Notes: generated from the sequence alone by a model not told the origin. 64,000 nucleotides of DNA from Pseudomonas sp. p1(2021b) (GCF_020151015.1 NZ_CP083746.1:3749001-3813000), one strand, 5' to 3'; counted from the first letter of the stretch, positions 18,860 through 29,326 are shown. A program made the numbers and translations.

Positions 18860-19618
18860 CTAGGCGATTTCGCGCCAGTCGAGCCCGTGTTCCTGGTTCG
18901 CCACCTGGAGCCAGTCCGGGTCGCACCCCAAGGTGTCGACGAAGCACTGGCGGGCCAGTTGTGGCCGGTTGTTCTTGCTGCTGAGGTGGGCCAGCACCAG
19001 ATGCTGCAGGTGTTGCCAACCCAGCTCGGCCACCAGGCTCGCGGCCTGGTGGTTGTTCAAATGCCCCTGGTTGCCGCCGACCCTGAGTTTCAGGAAGTGC
19101 GGGTAATGCCCCCGGGCCAGCATGTCACGACAATGGTTGGCCTCGATCAGCAGGGCGTCCAGGCCTTGGTAACGATCCAGCAGGTACCTGTCGTAGGAGC
19201 CCAGGTCGGTGAGCATGCCGAAACGTCGGCGGCCATCGCTGAACACGTACTGCAGCGGCTCGAACGCATCATGCTCGACCCGGTTCGCACTGACCTCCAG
19301 CGCGCCGATGCGCAGGCTGTCGCCACAACGCAGGAAACCCATCGCCTCCACCGGCTTGCGCATGCCGCGCAGGGTGCCTTGGCTGAGATAGACCGGTACA
19401 TTGTAGCGCCGCGCCAGCAGCCCCACCCCATGCACGTGGTCGGCATGTTCGTGGGTGACCAGCACCGCGCTCAGCTGTGCCGCGGACACACCGAGCAGCG
19501 CCAGGCGCCGCTCGGTCTCGCGCAGGGAAAAACCGCAATCGACCAGGACGAAGGTATCGTCATGGGCGATCAGCGTGCCGTTCCCCTGGCTGCCGCTTCC
19601 AAGTACCGCGAAACGCAC
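18860..19618 (-). CDS. MBL-fold metallohydrolase (YycJ/VicX-like)
   Basis: 252-aa metallo-beta-lactamase fold protein. The zinc motif HEHADH is at about aa 56-61, with further conserved Asp/His downstream and the family start [16 protein letters not shown]. Relatives of the YycJ group are thought to act on nucleic acids, but the activity here is unknown. Its start directly abuts the bamC stop codon, so it is co-transcribed with bamC and purC. Confidence 0.88.
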   Translation of the reverse strand: MRFAVLGSGSQGNGTLIAHDDTFVLVDCGFSLRETERRLALLGVSAAQLSAVLVTHEHADHVHGVGLLARRYNVPVYLSQGTLRGMRKPVEAMGFLRCGDSLRIGALEVSANRVEHDAFEPLQYVFSDGRRRFGMLTDLGSYDRYLLDRYQGLDALLIEANHCRDMLARGHYPHFLKLRVGGNQGHLNNHQAASLVAELGWQHLQHLVLAHLSSKNNRPQLARQCFVDTLGCDPDWLQVANQEHGLDWREIA

Positions 19619-20734
19619 TTAGCCCAGGTGGTCCTGAATCATGCTCAGCACGCGGCGGGCCACATCGGCTGGCGCCACGGTGTTGATGTTCTTCTCGACG
19701 GTGACCTGAACGTTCTCGCCCACCTTGCTCAGGCGAACCTGGTAGCGCTCGGCACGGGCTTCACGCTCTTCCTTGGACGGCTCGCTGCCGAACATGCGGC
19801 CGAAGAAGCCTGGCTGGTCCTGCTTGTCGTCGGGTTTCTCGGACAGGTTGATGTAGTACAGGCCCAGGCTGCGGTTGATGTCCTCGACCCGCCACTCACC
19901 CTGCTCCAGGGCGCGGCCCACGCTGGACCAGGCGCGGTCCAGGTCGGCGCCCAGGTACAGCACCGGGTTGCCGCTGCCGTCTTCGCTCAGGCTGACGCGG
20001 CTTGGCGCGTCGAAGTCGCGGGCGGCGAGCAGGGACACCGAACCGCCTTTCTCGGCGCTGCGGTTCATGCTGGCCAGCATCTCGTCGACCAGCAGGGCGT
20101 CGGCGGCCGTGTTGGCGGAGCTGGACGGGAACTCAGGCTCGGCAGTGCTGCCGGCCGGGCGCTCGACGCTGACGATGTACACCTCGGAGGTGTTGCGCTG
20201 CACGCCAGGCTCCATGCGAACGCGCACGCGCACTTCGCTGTCTGGGCTGCTGGAGGCGCTGGCCAGGCGTTGGCCAAGGGATGCGGACAGCTCGTCGAAA
20301 CGCTGCCAGGTGGTGTTGAATTCACCGGTCTGCGGGCGTTCTTCGGCGATGCGGAAGCCGTTGTCCTCGAAGAACTGGCGAGCCACCGGCCAGACTTCGG
20401 CCGGCGCACGCTGGGCCAGCACCCAACGGCTGCTGCCGCTGCGCTGCAGGGTGAAATCGCTTGCTTCGGCCGCTGCGGTCAGCGGCTGCGGGCGGGGCAC
20501 CTCGAACTCGCCGGTGGCGTGATCGTCGGCGACGTTGCGCGGGATCGGCAGCAGCGGGTCCAGGCGCTTGACGTTGCTGGCGTCCGGCGGCAGCTGCATC
20601 GGCGCAGTGGGGTGCGCCTGCAAGTAGTCGCTGCCGCGGTCGCGGAAATAGCCATCCTCGCCCCACAGCCAGCCGCAACCGCTGGTGCTGGAAATGATCA
20701 GGGCAAGGGTGGAGAGACCAGCCAGTCGCTTCAT
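19619..20734 (-). CDS. bamC: Outer-membrane assembly lipoprotein BamC
   Basis: 371-aa lipoprotein of the BAM complex (formerly NlpB), which inserts beta-barrel proteins in the outer membrane. The lipobox STSGC sits within the first 20 aa from ATG 20734, followed by the unstructured BamD-binding segment and two helix-grip domains. The dapA-bamC gene pair is conserved in proteobacteria. The longer open frame upstream runs into dapA and is not used. Confidence 0.93.
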   Translation of the reverse strand: MKRLAGLSTLALIISSTSGCGWLWGEDGYFRDRGSDYLQAHPTAPMQLPPDASNVKRLDPLLPIPRNVADDHATGEFEVPRPQPLTAAAEASDFTLQRSGSSRWVLAQRAPAEVWPVARQFFEDNGFRIAEERPQTGEFNTTWQRFDELSASLGQRLASASSSPDSEVRVRVRMEPGVQRNTSEVYIVSVERPAGSTAEPEFPSSSANTAADALLVDEMLASMNRSAEKGGSVSLLAARDFDAPSRVSLSEDGSGNPVLYLGADLDRAWSSVGRALEQGEWRVEDINRSLGLYYINLSEKPDDKQDQPGFFGRMFGSEPSKEEREARAERYQVRLSKVGENVQVTVEKNINTVAPADVARRVLSMIQDHLG

Positions 20735-20751
20735 GCGGTGTACTTCCTCGA

Positions 20752-21639
20752 TTAAACCAGTACGCCGGACTGGCGCAGGGCCGCACGGACTTTTTCGTGG
20801 CAGCCTTCGCTCAGCCAGGTCAGCGGCAGGCGGATACCCTTCTGCATCAGGCCCATCTCCACCAACGCCCACTTCACAGGGATCGGGTTGGCTTCGCAGA
20901 ACAGGTCTTTGTGCAGCGGCATGAGTTTTTCGTTGATTGCGCGGGCCTTCTCGGCATTGCCCTCAAGGGCGGCCTCGCACAGGTCGGCCATTTCGCGCGG
21001 GGCGACGTTGGCGGTGACCGAGATGTTGCCTTTGCCGCCCATCAGGATCAGCTCGACGGCAGTCGGGTCGTCGCCGGACAGGACGATGAAGTCCTTGTCG
21101 ACGCCGTCGAGGATGGCCTTGGCGCGCACCAGGTCGCCGGTGGCTTCCTTGATGCCGATGATGTTCTTGACCTTCGACAGGCGGATCACGGTCTCGGCCT
21201 GCATGTCGCAGGAGGTGCGGCCGGGCACGTTGTACAGGATCTGCGGGATGTCGACGGCTTCGGCGATGTGCTTGAAGTGCTGGTACAGGCCTTCCTGGGT
21301 CGGCTTGTTGTAGTACGGCACCACCAGCAGGCAGGCGTCGGCACCGGCATTCTTGGCGTTCTGGGTCAGATGGACGGCTTCGGCAGTGGAGTTCGCACCG
21401 GTACCGGCGATGACCGGGACGCGATGGTTGCTGCGCTTGACGCGCTCGACCACGTGCTTGATGACCAGGATGTGTTCTTCGACATCCAGGGTGGCGGACT
21501 CGCCAGTGGTGCCGACCGCGACGATCGCGTGGGTGCCTTTTTCCAGGTGGAAGTCTACAAGCTTGTCGAGGCTGTCCCAATCAAGACGCCCTTGTGCATC
21601 CATGGGTGTGACCAATGCCACCATACTGCCCGCAATCAT
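20752..21639 (-). CDS. dapA: 4-hydroxy-tetrahydrodipicolinate synthase
   Basis: 295 aa; condenses pyruvate with aspartate semialdehyde, the first committed step to lysine and diaminopimelate. Schiff-base Lys164 ([11 protein letters not shown]), Tyr136 (ILYNVPGRT) and the TTGES motif (about aa 44-48) are all present. ATG 21639 fits the conserved N-terminus [13 protein letters not shown]. It leads the dapA-bamC-MBL-purC operon and is divergent from gcvR. Confidence 0.97.
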   Translation of the reverse strand: MIAGSMVALVTPMDAQGRLDWDSLDKLVDFHLEKGTHAIVAVGTTGESATLDVEEHILVIKHVVERVKRSNHRVPVIAGTGANSTAEAVHLTQNAKNAGADACLLVVPYYNKPTQEGLYQHFKHIAEAVDIPQILYNVPGRTSCDMQAETVIRLSKVKNIIGIKEATGDLVRAKAILDGVDKDFIVLSGDDPTAVELILMGGKGNISVTANVAPREMADLCEAALEGNAEKARAINEKLMPLHKDLFCEANPIPVKWALVEMGLMQKGIRLPLTWLSEGCHEKVRAALRQSGVLV

Positions 21640-21898
21640 GTAACTGCTCCTGCCGGAAAAAGAGAGCGGTAATGGTACTGGCGCCATCGGCCTTGCACAA
21701 GCGACGCAGGTGGGCGGAGCATTCCCCTCGGCGCTGCTTTTCGCTACCCTTCTCCCTTTGATCGGCGCAGCGTGGCCCGCCGGGCCGTCGACAATGCTCC
21801 GCGCCAGCGTCCACGACCTCGATTGCGAGCCCGGGGCCCTGCCGACAGGAGGCTTTCGCCTGTCCTGTGCCGACCGCTCATCGCTTTAGGAATGCTGC

Positions 21899-22459
21899 AT
21901 GTCCACCCCCACCGTCCGCGAACAGTTCCTCGTCATCAGTGCCCTGGGGCCCAACCCCATGGAGCTGGCCAATGTCCTCAGCCGTGCCGCCTTCGACAAT
22001 CGCTGCGCGGTGATCACCTCGCGCCTGACCCGCCACGGCGAGACCAGCGCCGTGGTGCTGCAGGTCGGCGGCAGCTGGGATGCCCTGGCCCGCCTGGAGG
22101 CCGTCCTGCCGGGCCTGGCCAAGAAGCACGGCCTGACCCTCGACGTGGTGCGCAGTGCCGATCAGGAAGTGCGCCCGCAAGCCCTGCCCTACGTGGCCTA
22201 TGTGAGCGCCGCCTATCGCCCGGACATCGTCAGCGAACTGTGCCAGTTCTTCCTCGACCACCGCGTCGAGCTGGAAAGCATGACCTGCGACACCTACCTG
22301 GCGCCCCAGACCGGCAGCAGCATGCTCAATGCCCAGTTCACCGTGATTTTGCCGGCCGGCACCCAGATCAGCTGGCTGCGCGACCAGTTCCTGGACTTCG
22401 CCGACGCCCTGAACCTGGACGCGCTGATCGAACCCTGGCGCCCACAGAACCCCATGTAA
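21899..22459 (+). CDS. gcvR: Glycine cleavage system regulator GcvR-like ACT protein
   Basis: 186 aa with two ACT-type domains (about aa 8-80 and 95-175). The first begins QFLVISALGPNPMELANVLSRAAFDNRC and the second YVAYVSAAYRPDIVSELCQFFLDHRVELESM. In E. coli GcvR represses glycine cleavage by binding GcvA. Position next to bcp and dapA is conserved in Pseudomonas. Only 10 bp separate it from bcp, so the two are an operon. Confidence 0.9.
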   Translation: MSTPTVREQFLVISALGPNPMELANVLSRAAFDNRCAVITSRLTRHGETSAVVLQVGGSWDALARLEAVLPGLAKKHGLTLDVVRSADQEVRPQALPYVAYVSAAYRPDIVSELCQFFLDHRVELESMTCDTYLAPQTGSSMLNAQFTVILPAGTQISWLRDQFLDFADALNLDALIEPWRPQNPM

Positions 22460-22469
22460 GGAAGCTCCC

Positions 22470-22943
22470 ATGGCCGTAGCACTCGACCAACCCGTCGCCG
22501 ATTTCCAGGCCCAGGCCACCAGCGGCCAGGCCATCAGCCTTGCCGGGCTCAAGGGCAAGCAGGTGGTGCTGTACTTCTACCCCAAGGACAGCACCCCGGG
22601 CTGCACCACCGAAGGCCAGGGCTTCCGTGACCAGCACGACGCCTTCCAGGCCGCCAACACCGTGGTGTTCGGCGTGTCCCGCGATGGCCTCAAGTCCCAT
22701 GAGAACTTCAAGGCCAAGCAGGGCTTCCCGTTCGAGCTGATCAGCGACAAGGACGAGGCCCTGTGCCAGCTGTTCGACGTGATCAAGCTCAAGAAGCTGT
22801 ATGGCAAGGAATACATGGGCGTGGACCGCAGCACCTTCCTGATCGACAAGAATGGTGTGCTGCGCCAGGAATGGCGTGGGGTGAAGGTGCCCGGCCATGT
22901 GGATGCGGTGTTGGCCGCAGCACAGGCGCTGGATAAGGCTTGA
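22470..22943 (+). CDS. bcp: Thioredoxin-dependent peroxiredoxin Bcp
   Basis: 157-aa peroxiredoxin (BCP/PrxQ group) that reduces hydroperoxides. The peroxidatic Cys is in TPGCTTEGQGF (about aa 45-48). The resolving Cys found five residues later in E. coli Bcp is absent (Gln-Gly here), so this is likely the 1-Cys-type or uses another resolving partner. The start is ATG 22470 with AAGGAAG upstream; it is translated just behind gcvR. Confidence 0.94.
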   Translation: MAVALDQPVADFQAQATSGQAISLAGLKGKQVVLYFYPKDSTPGCTTEGQGFRDQHDAFQAANTVVFGVSRDGLKSHENFKAKQGFPFELISDKDEALCQLFDVIKLKKLYGKEYMGVDRSTFLIDKNGVLRQEWRGVKVPGHVDAVLAAAQALDKA

Positions 22944-22951
22944 GATCGATT

Positions 22952-23053
22952 GGGGCTGCCTTGCAGCCCTTTCGCGGCACAAGGCCGCTCCTACGGGGGA
23001 TTGCGCTTCTGTAGGAGCGGCCTTGTGCCGCGAAAGGGCCGCAAAGCGGCCCC
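22952..23053. repeat. Inverted REP pair (GGCC variant)
   Basis: Two opposite TGTAGGAGCGGCCTTGTGCC copies with GGGGCTGC/GCGGCCCC outer tails between the convergent bcp and perM genes. Confidence 0.9.
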
Positions 23054-23060
23054 AGCCACT

Positions 23061-24131
23061 TCAAAGCATCGGTGAAACGCTAGGCTCCTGCCTCGGCCAC
23101 GCATCCAGCACCGCCTTGAACAGCGTCGCCAGCGGAATGGCGAAGAAGATCCCCCAGAACCCCCACAGGCCGCCGAACAGCAGTACCGCACAGATGATCG
23201 CCACCGGGTGCAGGCTGACCGCCTCGGAGAACAGCAACGGCACCAGCACATTGCCATCGAGCGCCTGGATGATCGCGTACACGGCCATCAGGTAGATGAA
23301 CTGGTCGCCCCAGCCCCATTGGAACAGCGCGATCAAGGTCACCGGCACGGTCACCACCACCGCCCCGACATAGGGCACCACCACCGACAACCCCACCAAC
23401 AAGGCCAACAGCGCCGCATAGTTGAGCCCCAGGCTGATGAAGGCGATGTAGGTGGCGATGCCGCAGATCAGGATCTCGATGCCCTTGCCGCGGATGTAGT
23501 TGGCGATCTGCCGGTTCATCTCGTCGCCCACCCGGTTCAGCAGGGTGCGCTGGCGCGGCAGGTAACCGCTGACCCAACGGGCGATGAGCTCACGGTCCTT
23601 GAGGAAGAAGAACACCAGGATCGGCACCAGCACCAGGTAGATCATGGCGTTGACCAGCAGTGGCAGGCTCGACAGGGAGAAGGTCAGCGCCCATTGGCCG
23701 AACTTGCCGATCTCGCCGCGCACCGACTCGATGGCGCGTAGCACCTGCTCGTCCGATACCAGGTGCGGGTAGCGCTCGGGCAACAACAGCAACAGCGACT
23801 GCCACTTGCCCAGCATGCCCGGCAGCTCGTTGAACAACGTGATCAACTGGTGCCAGAGCAGCGGCACCAGCACCAGCATGAACACCGCCAGGGCGCCCAT
23901 GAACAGCGCGAACACCACCCACACGGCCAGCCGGGTCGGCACGTGCAGGCGCTCCAGCGCATTGACCAGACCCTGCATGAGGAAGGCCAGGACCATGCCG
24001 GCCAATACCGGCGCGAGCATCCCGCCCAAGGTCAGCACCACGGTGAAGGCCAGGAACAGCAGGACCGCCAGCACCACCGCCTCCTCATCTGAGAAGTAGC
24101 GCTGCATCCAGTCGCGAAGCACTTTGAACAT
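23061..24131 (-). CDS. AI-2E family transporter (PerM)
   Basis: 356-aa inner-membrane protein with about 8 hydrophobic segments in the layout of the AI-2E/PerM family, including the LVPILVFFFLKDRE segment and the C-terminal FGGLWGFWGIFFAIPLATL motif. Family members export varied small molecules or act as Na+/H+ antiporters; the substrate is unknown. It follows tusA by 21 bp and is probably co-transcribed. Confidence 0.9.
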   Translation of the reverse strand: MFKVLRDWMQRYFSDEEAVVLAVLLFLAFTVVLTLGGMLAPVLAGMVLAFLMQGLVNALERLHVPTRLAVWVVFALFMGALAVFMLVLVPLLWHQLITLFNELPGMLGKWQSLLLLLPERYPHLVSDEQVLRAIESVRGEIGKFGQWALTFSLSSLPLLVNAMIYLVLVPILVFFFLKDRELIARWVSGYLPRQRTLLNRVGDEMNRQIANYIRGKGIEILICGIATYIAFISLGLNYAALLALLVGLSVVVPYVGAVVVTVPVTLIALFQWGWGDQFIYLMAVYAIIQALDGNVLVPLLFSEAVSLHPVAIICAVLLFGGLWGFWGIFFAIPLATLFKAVLDAWPRQEPSVSPML

Positions 24132-24152
24132 TGACGATCCTTGGGGTGGGGC

Positions 24153-24392
24153 TCAGGCCTTGCGCAGCCAGTAGGTATAAACGCCGGCCTCAGCGGTTTC
24201 ACGAAGCAGTGTATGACCGGCGAGCTGGGCAAACGTGCGGAAGTCGCGCTGGGAACCGGCATCGGTGGCGATCACCTTGAGCACCGCGCCGCTGGCCAGG
24301 CGGTTGAGTTCCATCTTCGCCTTGAGCAGCGGCAACGGGCAGTTCAGCCCACTGGCGTCCAGCTCGGCGTCGCAGGTCGGGGTGTCAATCAT
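24153..24392 (-). CDS. tusA: Sulfurtransferase TusA family protein
   Basis: 79-aa SirA/TusA fold with the signature Cys-Pro-x-Pro motif in GLNCPLPLLKAKMEL (Cys18), which carries persulfide sulfur, typically for tRNA 2-thiouridine synthesis. The length is normal. It is divergent from the M48 protease and heads the tusA-perM unit. Confidence 0.9.
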   Translation of the reverse strand: MIDTPTCDAELDASGLNCPLPLLKAKMELNRLASGAVLKVIATDAGSQRDFRTFAQLAGHTLLRETAEAGVYTYWLRKA

Positions 24393-24510
24393 CCGGTAAT
24401 CTCCTGGCGGGGCAATCTAGCATTGCAGACAAGTTCGGTAGGATAACGCCACTGGTCGCCAACGTGTGAGCCGGCTACAGTAGGCTTTTTGACCGACGCG
24501 AGCTTCATGC

Positions 24511-25947
24511 ATGAATCTACTGCGCCCTACCCTGTTGACGCTGGCCTGCCTGATGGCCCTACCCGGCCACGCCGACGACCTGCCGTCATTGGGTGACGCC
24601 AGTTCGGCGATCGTCTCGCCCCAGCAGGAGCACCAACTGGGCCGGGCTTGGCTGAGCCTGCTGCGCGGTCAGGTCAACCAGCTCAACGACCCGCAGCTCA
24701 AGGACTACGTCGAGACCAGCGTGTACAAGCTGGCCGAGACCAGCCAGCTGCAGGACCGGCGCCTGGAATTCATCCTGATCGACAGCCGCGAGCTCAACGC
24801 CTTCGCGGCGCCAGGCGGGATCGTCGGGGTCAACGGCGGCCTGTTCCTCAACGCCCAGACCGAAGGCGAATACGCCTCGGTGCTGGCCCACGAACTGGCG
24901 CACTTGTCCCAGCGCCACTTCGCCCGCGGCGTCGAGGCCCAGCAGCGCATGCAATTGCCGATGATGGCAGCGCTGCTGGCCGGTATCGTGCTGGCGGCAG
25001 GCGGCGGTGGCGATGCCGGCATCGGCGTGATCGCCGGCACCCAGGCCGCGGCCATCCAGGAGCAGCGTCGCTTCTCCCGGCAGAACGAACAGGAAGCCGA
25101 CCGCATCGGCATCCAGAACCTGGAAAAGGCCGGCTACGACCCGCGCAACATGCCCACCATGTTCGAGCGCCTGGCCCGCCAGTACCGCTACGACGCCAAG
25201 CCTCCGGAATTCCTGCTCACTCACCCGGTGACCGAGTCGCGTATCGCCGACACTCGCAACCGTGCCGAGCAGGCCCCCAAGGGCGGCGTGGAGGACAGTG
25301 CACGCTACCAGCTGATCCGCGCCCGTGTCGCGTTGATCTATGAAGGCACGCCAGGCCTTGCCGCCAAGCGCTTCCGCGCCCAGCTCGACGAAGACCCGAA
25401 ACTCGACGCCGCGCGCTATGGCCTGGCCATCGCGCAGATCAAGGGCGGCCAGCTCAACGAAGCGCGGGCCAACCTGCAGCCGTTGCTGGCCAAGGCGCCG
25501 AACGACATCACCTACAACCTGGCCCAGGTCGACCTGGACATCACCAACAACCGCCTGGCCGATGCCCAGCAGCGGGTCGAACGCCTGCGTGCGCTGTACC
25601 CGAGCAACTACCCGCTGCAACAGGTCCGCGCCGACCTGCTGATCAAGCAGAACCGCCCAGCCGAAGCGGAGAAGGTACTGGACGACCTGATCAAGCGCCG
25701 CCCCTACGACCCGGACGTGTGGTACGACGTGGCCGAAGTGCGCGGGTTGTCGGGCAACACCATCGGCCTGCACCGGGCCCGCGCCGAGTATTTCACCCTG
25801 GTGGGCGATTTCGACCAGGCCATCCAGCAGCTGGACTACGCCAAGCGCCGTGCGGGCAGCAATTTCCCGCTGGCATCGCAGATCGACCAGCGCCAGCGGG
25901 AGATCCTGGAGCAACAGCGGATGGTCAAGGAGATGATGGGGCGCTAG
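24511..25947 (+). CDS. M48 family metalloprotease with TPR domain (BepA-like)
   Basis: 478 aa, periplasmic. The signal peptide ends at GHADD (about aa 22); the M48 zinc motif HELAH is at about aa 129-133 with the third ligand Glu in NEQEADRIG. The C-terminal half is TPR-like helical repeats. Architecture matches E. coli BepA, which handles stalled LptD and damaged outer-membrane proteins. It is divergent from tusA and monocistronic, ending at a REP pair. Confidence 0.92.
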   Translation: MNLLRPTLLTLACLMALPGHADDLPSLGDASSAIVSPQQEHQLGRAWLSLLRGQVNQLNDPQLKDYVETSVYKLAETSQLQDRRLEFILIDSRELNAFAAPGGIVGVNGGLFLNAQTEGEYASVLAHELAHLSQRHFARGVEAQQRMQLPMMAALLAGIVLAAGGGGDAGIGVIAGTQAAAIQEQRRFSRQNEQEADRIGIQNLEKAGYDPRNMPTMFERLARQYRYDAKPPEFLLTHPVTESRIADTRNRAEQAPKGGVEDSARYQLIRARVALIYEGTPGLAAKRFRAQLDEDPKLDAARYGLAIAQIKGGQLNEARANLQPLLAKAPNDITYNLAQVDLDITNNRLADAQQRVERLRALYPSNYPLQQVRADLLIKQNRPAEAEKVLDDLIKRRPYDPDVWYDVAEVRGLSGNTIGLHRARAEYFTLVGDFDQAIQQLDYAKRRAGSNFPLASQIDQRQREILEQQRMVKEMMGR

Positions 25948-25960
25948 ATCTGCGCTCAAA

Positions 25961-26064
25961 GGGGCCGCTGCACGGCCCATCGCGGCACAAGGCCGCTCCT
26001 ACAAGGGTTAACGTCCCCCCTGTAGGAGCGGCCTTGTGCCGCGAAAGGGCTGCAAAGCAGCCCC
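25961..26064. repeat. Inverted REP pair (GGCC variant)
   Basis: Two opposite TGTAGGAGCGGCCTTGTGCC copies between the convergent protease and nadA genes. Confidence 0.9.
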
Positions 26065-26077
26065 GCTGGTTATCAGT

Positions 26078-27136
26078 TCAGGCGTTACCGGACAGCTTCA
26101 ACCGCGCAGCCTGGGTGAAATCGAGCATGCGGTTGAGCGGCTTGATCGCCTTGGGCACCAGCGCCGGGTCGACGAAGATCTCGTTGCTGCCCTTGCGCAG
26201 GCAGTCGAGGGTGCGCTCGAGGGTGTTCATCGCCATCCACGGGCAGTGCGCACAGCTGCGGCACGCCGCACCATTGCCGGCGGTGGGCGCTTCGACGAAC
26301 TCCTTGTCCGGGCACAGCTGCTGCATCTTGTAGAAGATGCCCCGGTCGGTGGCGACGATGAAGGTCTTGTTCGGCAGTGCCTGGGCGGCCTTGATCAACT
26401 GGCTGGTGGAACCCACCGCATCGGCCAGCTCGATCACCGACTCCGGCGACTCCGGATGGACCAGGACGGCCGCATCGGGGTACAGCGCCTTCATATCGGC
26501 CAGCTGGCGCGACTTGAACTCCTCGTGGACGATGCAGGCACCATCCCACAGCAGCATGTCGGCACCGGTCTGCTTCTGGATATAGCGGCCCAGGTGCTGG
26601 TCCGGGCCCCAGATGATGGTCTCGCCGTTGTCCATCAGGCTTTCGACGATTTCCAGGGCGCAGCTAGAGGTGACGACCCAGTCGGCCCGCGCCTTCACTG
26701 CCGCCGAAGTATTGGCGTAGACCACCACGGTGCGCTCGGGGTGCTGGTCGCAGAACGCCGAAAATTCCTCCACCGGGCACCCCAGGTCGAGGGAACAGGT
26801 GGCTTCCAGGGTCGGCATCAGCACGCGCTTTTCCGGCGTGAGGATCTTCGCCGTCTCGCCCATGAAGCGCACACCGGCCACCACCACCGTACTGGCGGGG
26901 TGGTTCTTGCCGAAGCGGGCCATTTCCAGGGAGTCGGATACGCAGCCACCGGTCTCCTCGGCCAGCGCCTGGATCACCGGGTCGCAGTAGTAGTGGGCGA
27001 CCAGAACGGCGTTCTGGGCCTTGAGCTCGGCCGCGATGGCCGCACGGTATTCGGCCTCCTGCTGCGGCGTCAGCGGGTTGGGCTGCTTGGCATCAAGATG
27101 GGCTTGAACCAACAGGCGTTCGGAAATCTGGGTCAT
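26078..27136 (-). CDS. nadA: Quinolinate synthase A
   Basis: 352 aa; makes quinolinate from iminoaspartate and dihydroxyacetone phosphate for NAD synthesis, using a 4Fe-4S cluster. The cluster ligands are visible in [19 protein letters not shown] and the C-terminal CRSCAHCPW. The start MTQISERLL at ATG 27136 fits Pseudomonas NadA; an in-frame GTG lies 6 bp upstream. Monocistronic; the upstream gap (27137-27388) holds a degenerate half REP near 27355-27378. Confidence 0.97.
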   Translation of the reverse strand: MTQISERLLVQAHLDAKQPNPLTPQQEAEYRAAIAAELKAQNAVLVAHYYCDPVIQALAEETGGCVSDSLEMARFGKNHPASTVVVAGVRFMGETAKILTPEKRVLMPTLEATCSLDLGCPVEEFSAFCDQHPERTVVVYANTSAAVKARADWVVTSSCALEIVESLMDNGETIIWGPDQHLGRYIQKQTGADMLLWDGACIVHEEFKSRQLADMKALYPDAAVLVHPESPESVIELADAVGSTSQLIKAAQALPNKTFIVATDRGIFYKMQQLCPDKEFVEAPTAGNGAACRSCAHCPWMAMNTLERTLDCLRKGSNEIFVDPALVPKAIKPLNRMLDFTQAARLKLSGNA

Positions 27137-27388
27137 GATCACGGGACCTGCGGGCGCATATGCGCGTCACTCGAGTGTATCACCCGGCCCTGGCAGGTCG
27201 GCTAAAGGTGCCGGATGGCCGGCCTGGCCATCGCGGCCCACCTGCGGGCACGGCGTATTATCGGAGGCCGAAGGCTACAGACAATCGAGGCAATGCAAAA
27301 GGGCTTTTTGTGGCTTCGGAGTTGAGGCCGCAGCCCGGCGGCAGTCTGCCCCGACTCTATCGCGGGGCAAGCCCTTGTACGCAGGGCT

Positions 27389-28897
27389 TCAGCCTTGTGG
27401 CGACAGTGCCGCCAGGTGGGCGCTCAGGAGCATGGCGAATTCTTCGACGGTCATCTTGCGGCCATTGAAGTCGACCATGCCATCGGCGTAGTCCAGACGA
27501 GTGACCACGTTGTCACCCTCCACCGTGGCCATGCCGCTCTGCAGCGCCATCATGCCGACCATTTCCCCGGCCTGGCTGGACTGCTGGGCAATGGCCTGGG
27601 CGTCGGTCTGCCCATCGAGCAGCGCCTGCAATGTCGCCAGGTCCCCGACCATCGGCTTGGACACCGACAGCTTGCCCTCCAGGCGGGTGACGATCTGCTT
27701 GCCCAGCTGGTCGGCCGGCAGATCGAAGGATGCCGGGCTGGCCAGGTCGACCGCCAGGTTGAAGCGGCTCTCGCCATTGGCGGTCTTGAACGACAGGTTC
27801 TCCAGGGCCAGTTGCGGCTTGGCCGCGAGCATCTTCTGCACATCGGCCTGGACCTTGGCCTGCTCCTCGGGGCTCAGGTCGAGCGAAGGCAGCTGTTCAC
27901 CTTGCGCGGCTGCCTGCTGGATGTCTGGCATGCGGGTCTGGTACCAGGCAATCAGCGCCTGCATGGCCGGGATGTCCAGGGATTTCATGCTCCAGACCAT
28001 TTCCCCGCTGCCCACCGCACGACCGGCATAGGTGATGTCGGCGACCTTGTACTCCAGGCGACCGGACAGCTTGTCCTCGCCCTCGGCATCGTAGCGGTTG
28101 TTCTGTTCCAGGCCCTTGAGCACCAGAACATCCTGGCTGTTGCCCAGGGTGACCTGGGTCTCGGCCAACGCCATGTCGAAGTTGCCGACGTACACCAGGT
28201 CATGGCCGGTGCCCTTGAGGTCGCCGGTGACCTTGAAGCCATTGAGCAGGAACTTGACCGGCGCCTGGTCGGCACCGACCAGGTTCATTTCCAGGCGCTC
28301 GGCCTTGCCATCGATGCGCACTGCTTTGCCCTCGCGGTCGCCCCGCAGCAGCACACGCATGCCGGAGAAGTCCAGGCTGCTACCGTCATCCTCGCTGAGC
28401 TTGAGGGGCGCCAGGCGGATGTCGCTGGACAGGCTGCCGTCGTAGCCCAGGCTCACCTGGCCGGTCACCGGCGACTGATCGCCCGCGGCGGCGAACCAGG
28501 AGGCGGTGAAATCATCCTTGTCCAGCTGGCTGTTGCTGGTGGCCATGACCGGCGCCAGGTTCAGGCGCTTGACCCGCGACCAAGGGAACGGGCCATGCTC
28601 GATCTGGTCGGTCACCCCCAGGTCGAAGTTCAGCGGCTCGCCTTCGCCGAGCCAGACATTCTGGGCCTTGAGCCGGTAGTGGGCGGTACTGGTGAAGAAG
28701 TGCTGCTCCAGCGAGACCAGTTCGACGGTCATGCTGCCGCCAGTGCCGGCCATGGCCTTTTTCAATTCCTCGTTGCCTTGGGCGACGGAACGCTCGAGCT
28801 CAACGGGCAGCTGCTTGCCGGTGTACCAGGCGCCGGCGGTGGTGGCGAGGGCGATGGCAATGGCCAGGCCGGAAAGAATGCCTACTGATTTCTTCAT
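27389..28897 (-). CDS. YdgA family protein (DUF945)
   Basis: 502 aa with one N-terminal TM anchor (SVGILSGLAIAIALATTAGAWYTG region) and a large repeated beta-rich periplasmic domain, as in E. coli YdgA. It contains the recurring pattern of GMVDFNGRKMTVEEF at the end. The function is not established; relatives have been linked to envelope integrity. It is convergent with nothing here and precedes a 505-bp gap toward the divergent permease. Confidence 0.85.
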   Translation of the reverse strand: MKKSVGILSGLAIAIALATTAGAWYTGKQLPVELERSVAQGNEELKKAMAGTGGSMTVELVSLEQHFFTSTAHYRLKAQNVWLGEGEPLNFDLGVTDQIEHGPFPWSRVKRLNLAPVMATSNSQLDKDDFTASWFAAAGDQSPVTGQVSLGYDGSLSSDIRLAPLKLSEDDGSSLDFSGMRVLLRGDREGKAVRIDGKAERLEMNLVGADQAPVKFLLNGFKVTGDLKGTGHDLVYVGNFDMALAETQVTLGNSQDVLVLKGLEQNNRYDAEGEDKLSGRLEYKVADITYAGRAVGSGEMVWSMKSLDIPAMQALIAWYQTRMPDIQQAAAQGEQLPSLDLSPEEQAKVQADVQKMLAAKPQLALENLSFKTANGESRFNLAVDLASPASFDLPADQLGKQIVTRLEGKLSVSKPMVGDLATLQALLDGQTDAQAIAQQSSQAGEMVGMMALQSGMATVEGDNVVTRLDYADGMVDFNGRKMTVEEFAMLLSAHLAALSPQG

Positions 28898-29132
28898 GAA
28901 TAGAACCGATTGCTGTCCATAAGGGCGAATGCGCAGCGGGCGACGCCACGCGGGAGGCGAAGATTATCACTGCTGGCAATCTGATGCCCGACCCGTGACA
29001 CACGAAACGCCTGATCGTAAATTTTTACGAACACAGAAATCGACCTAAACCTTGAAACCCCCTAAAAAAAGACAGGCAACTCTTAAAAACAACGATAAAT
29101 CTTCACTAAAGTTACATCTTGTCACGTTTCAC

Positions 29133-29161
29133 TTGACACAAACTCGCCCTTCGTTTTTTAT
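29133..29161 (+). promoter_or_regulatory. Possible sigma70 promoter for the permease-McpU unit
   Basis: TTGACA at 29133-29138, 17-bp spacer and a weak TTTTAT -10 at 29156-29161. The 28898-29402 gap is AT-rich from about 29020 to 29175 and holds this candidate promoter plus the upstream ORF below; nothing else was recognised. Confidence 0.35.
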
Positions 29162-29326
29162 TTTTCACACCCACCCAGCGCCTACAAACGAAGAAGAACC
29201 GCGCCGACGATCATGACCCCCGTCCGCCCCAGCCCCCACGCGCCGCCTTCGACGTCCAGGCCCTGCCAGCCCTGACACAGGCGCTCGTCGCGCCCCGATC
29301 CGCTCCTACAACAAAAGGTGAACAAC

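Noticed and set aside
22952..26064. Clustered repeats as a CRISPR array
   Set aside because: They are paired inverted REP elements between genes, with no regular spacer series and no cas genes.
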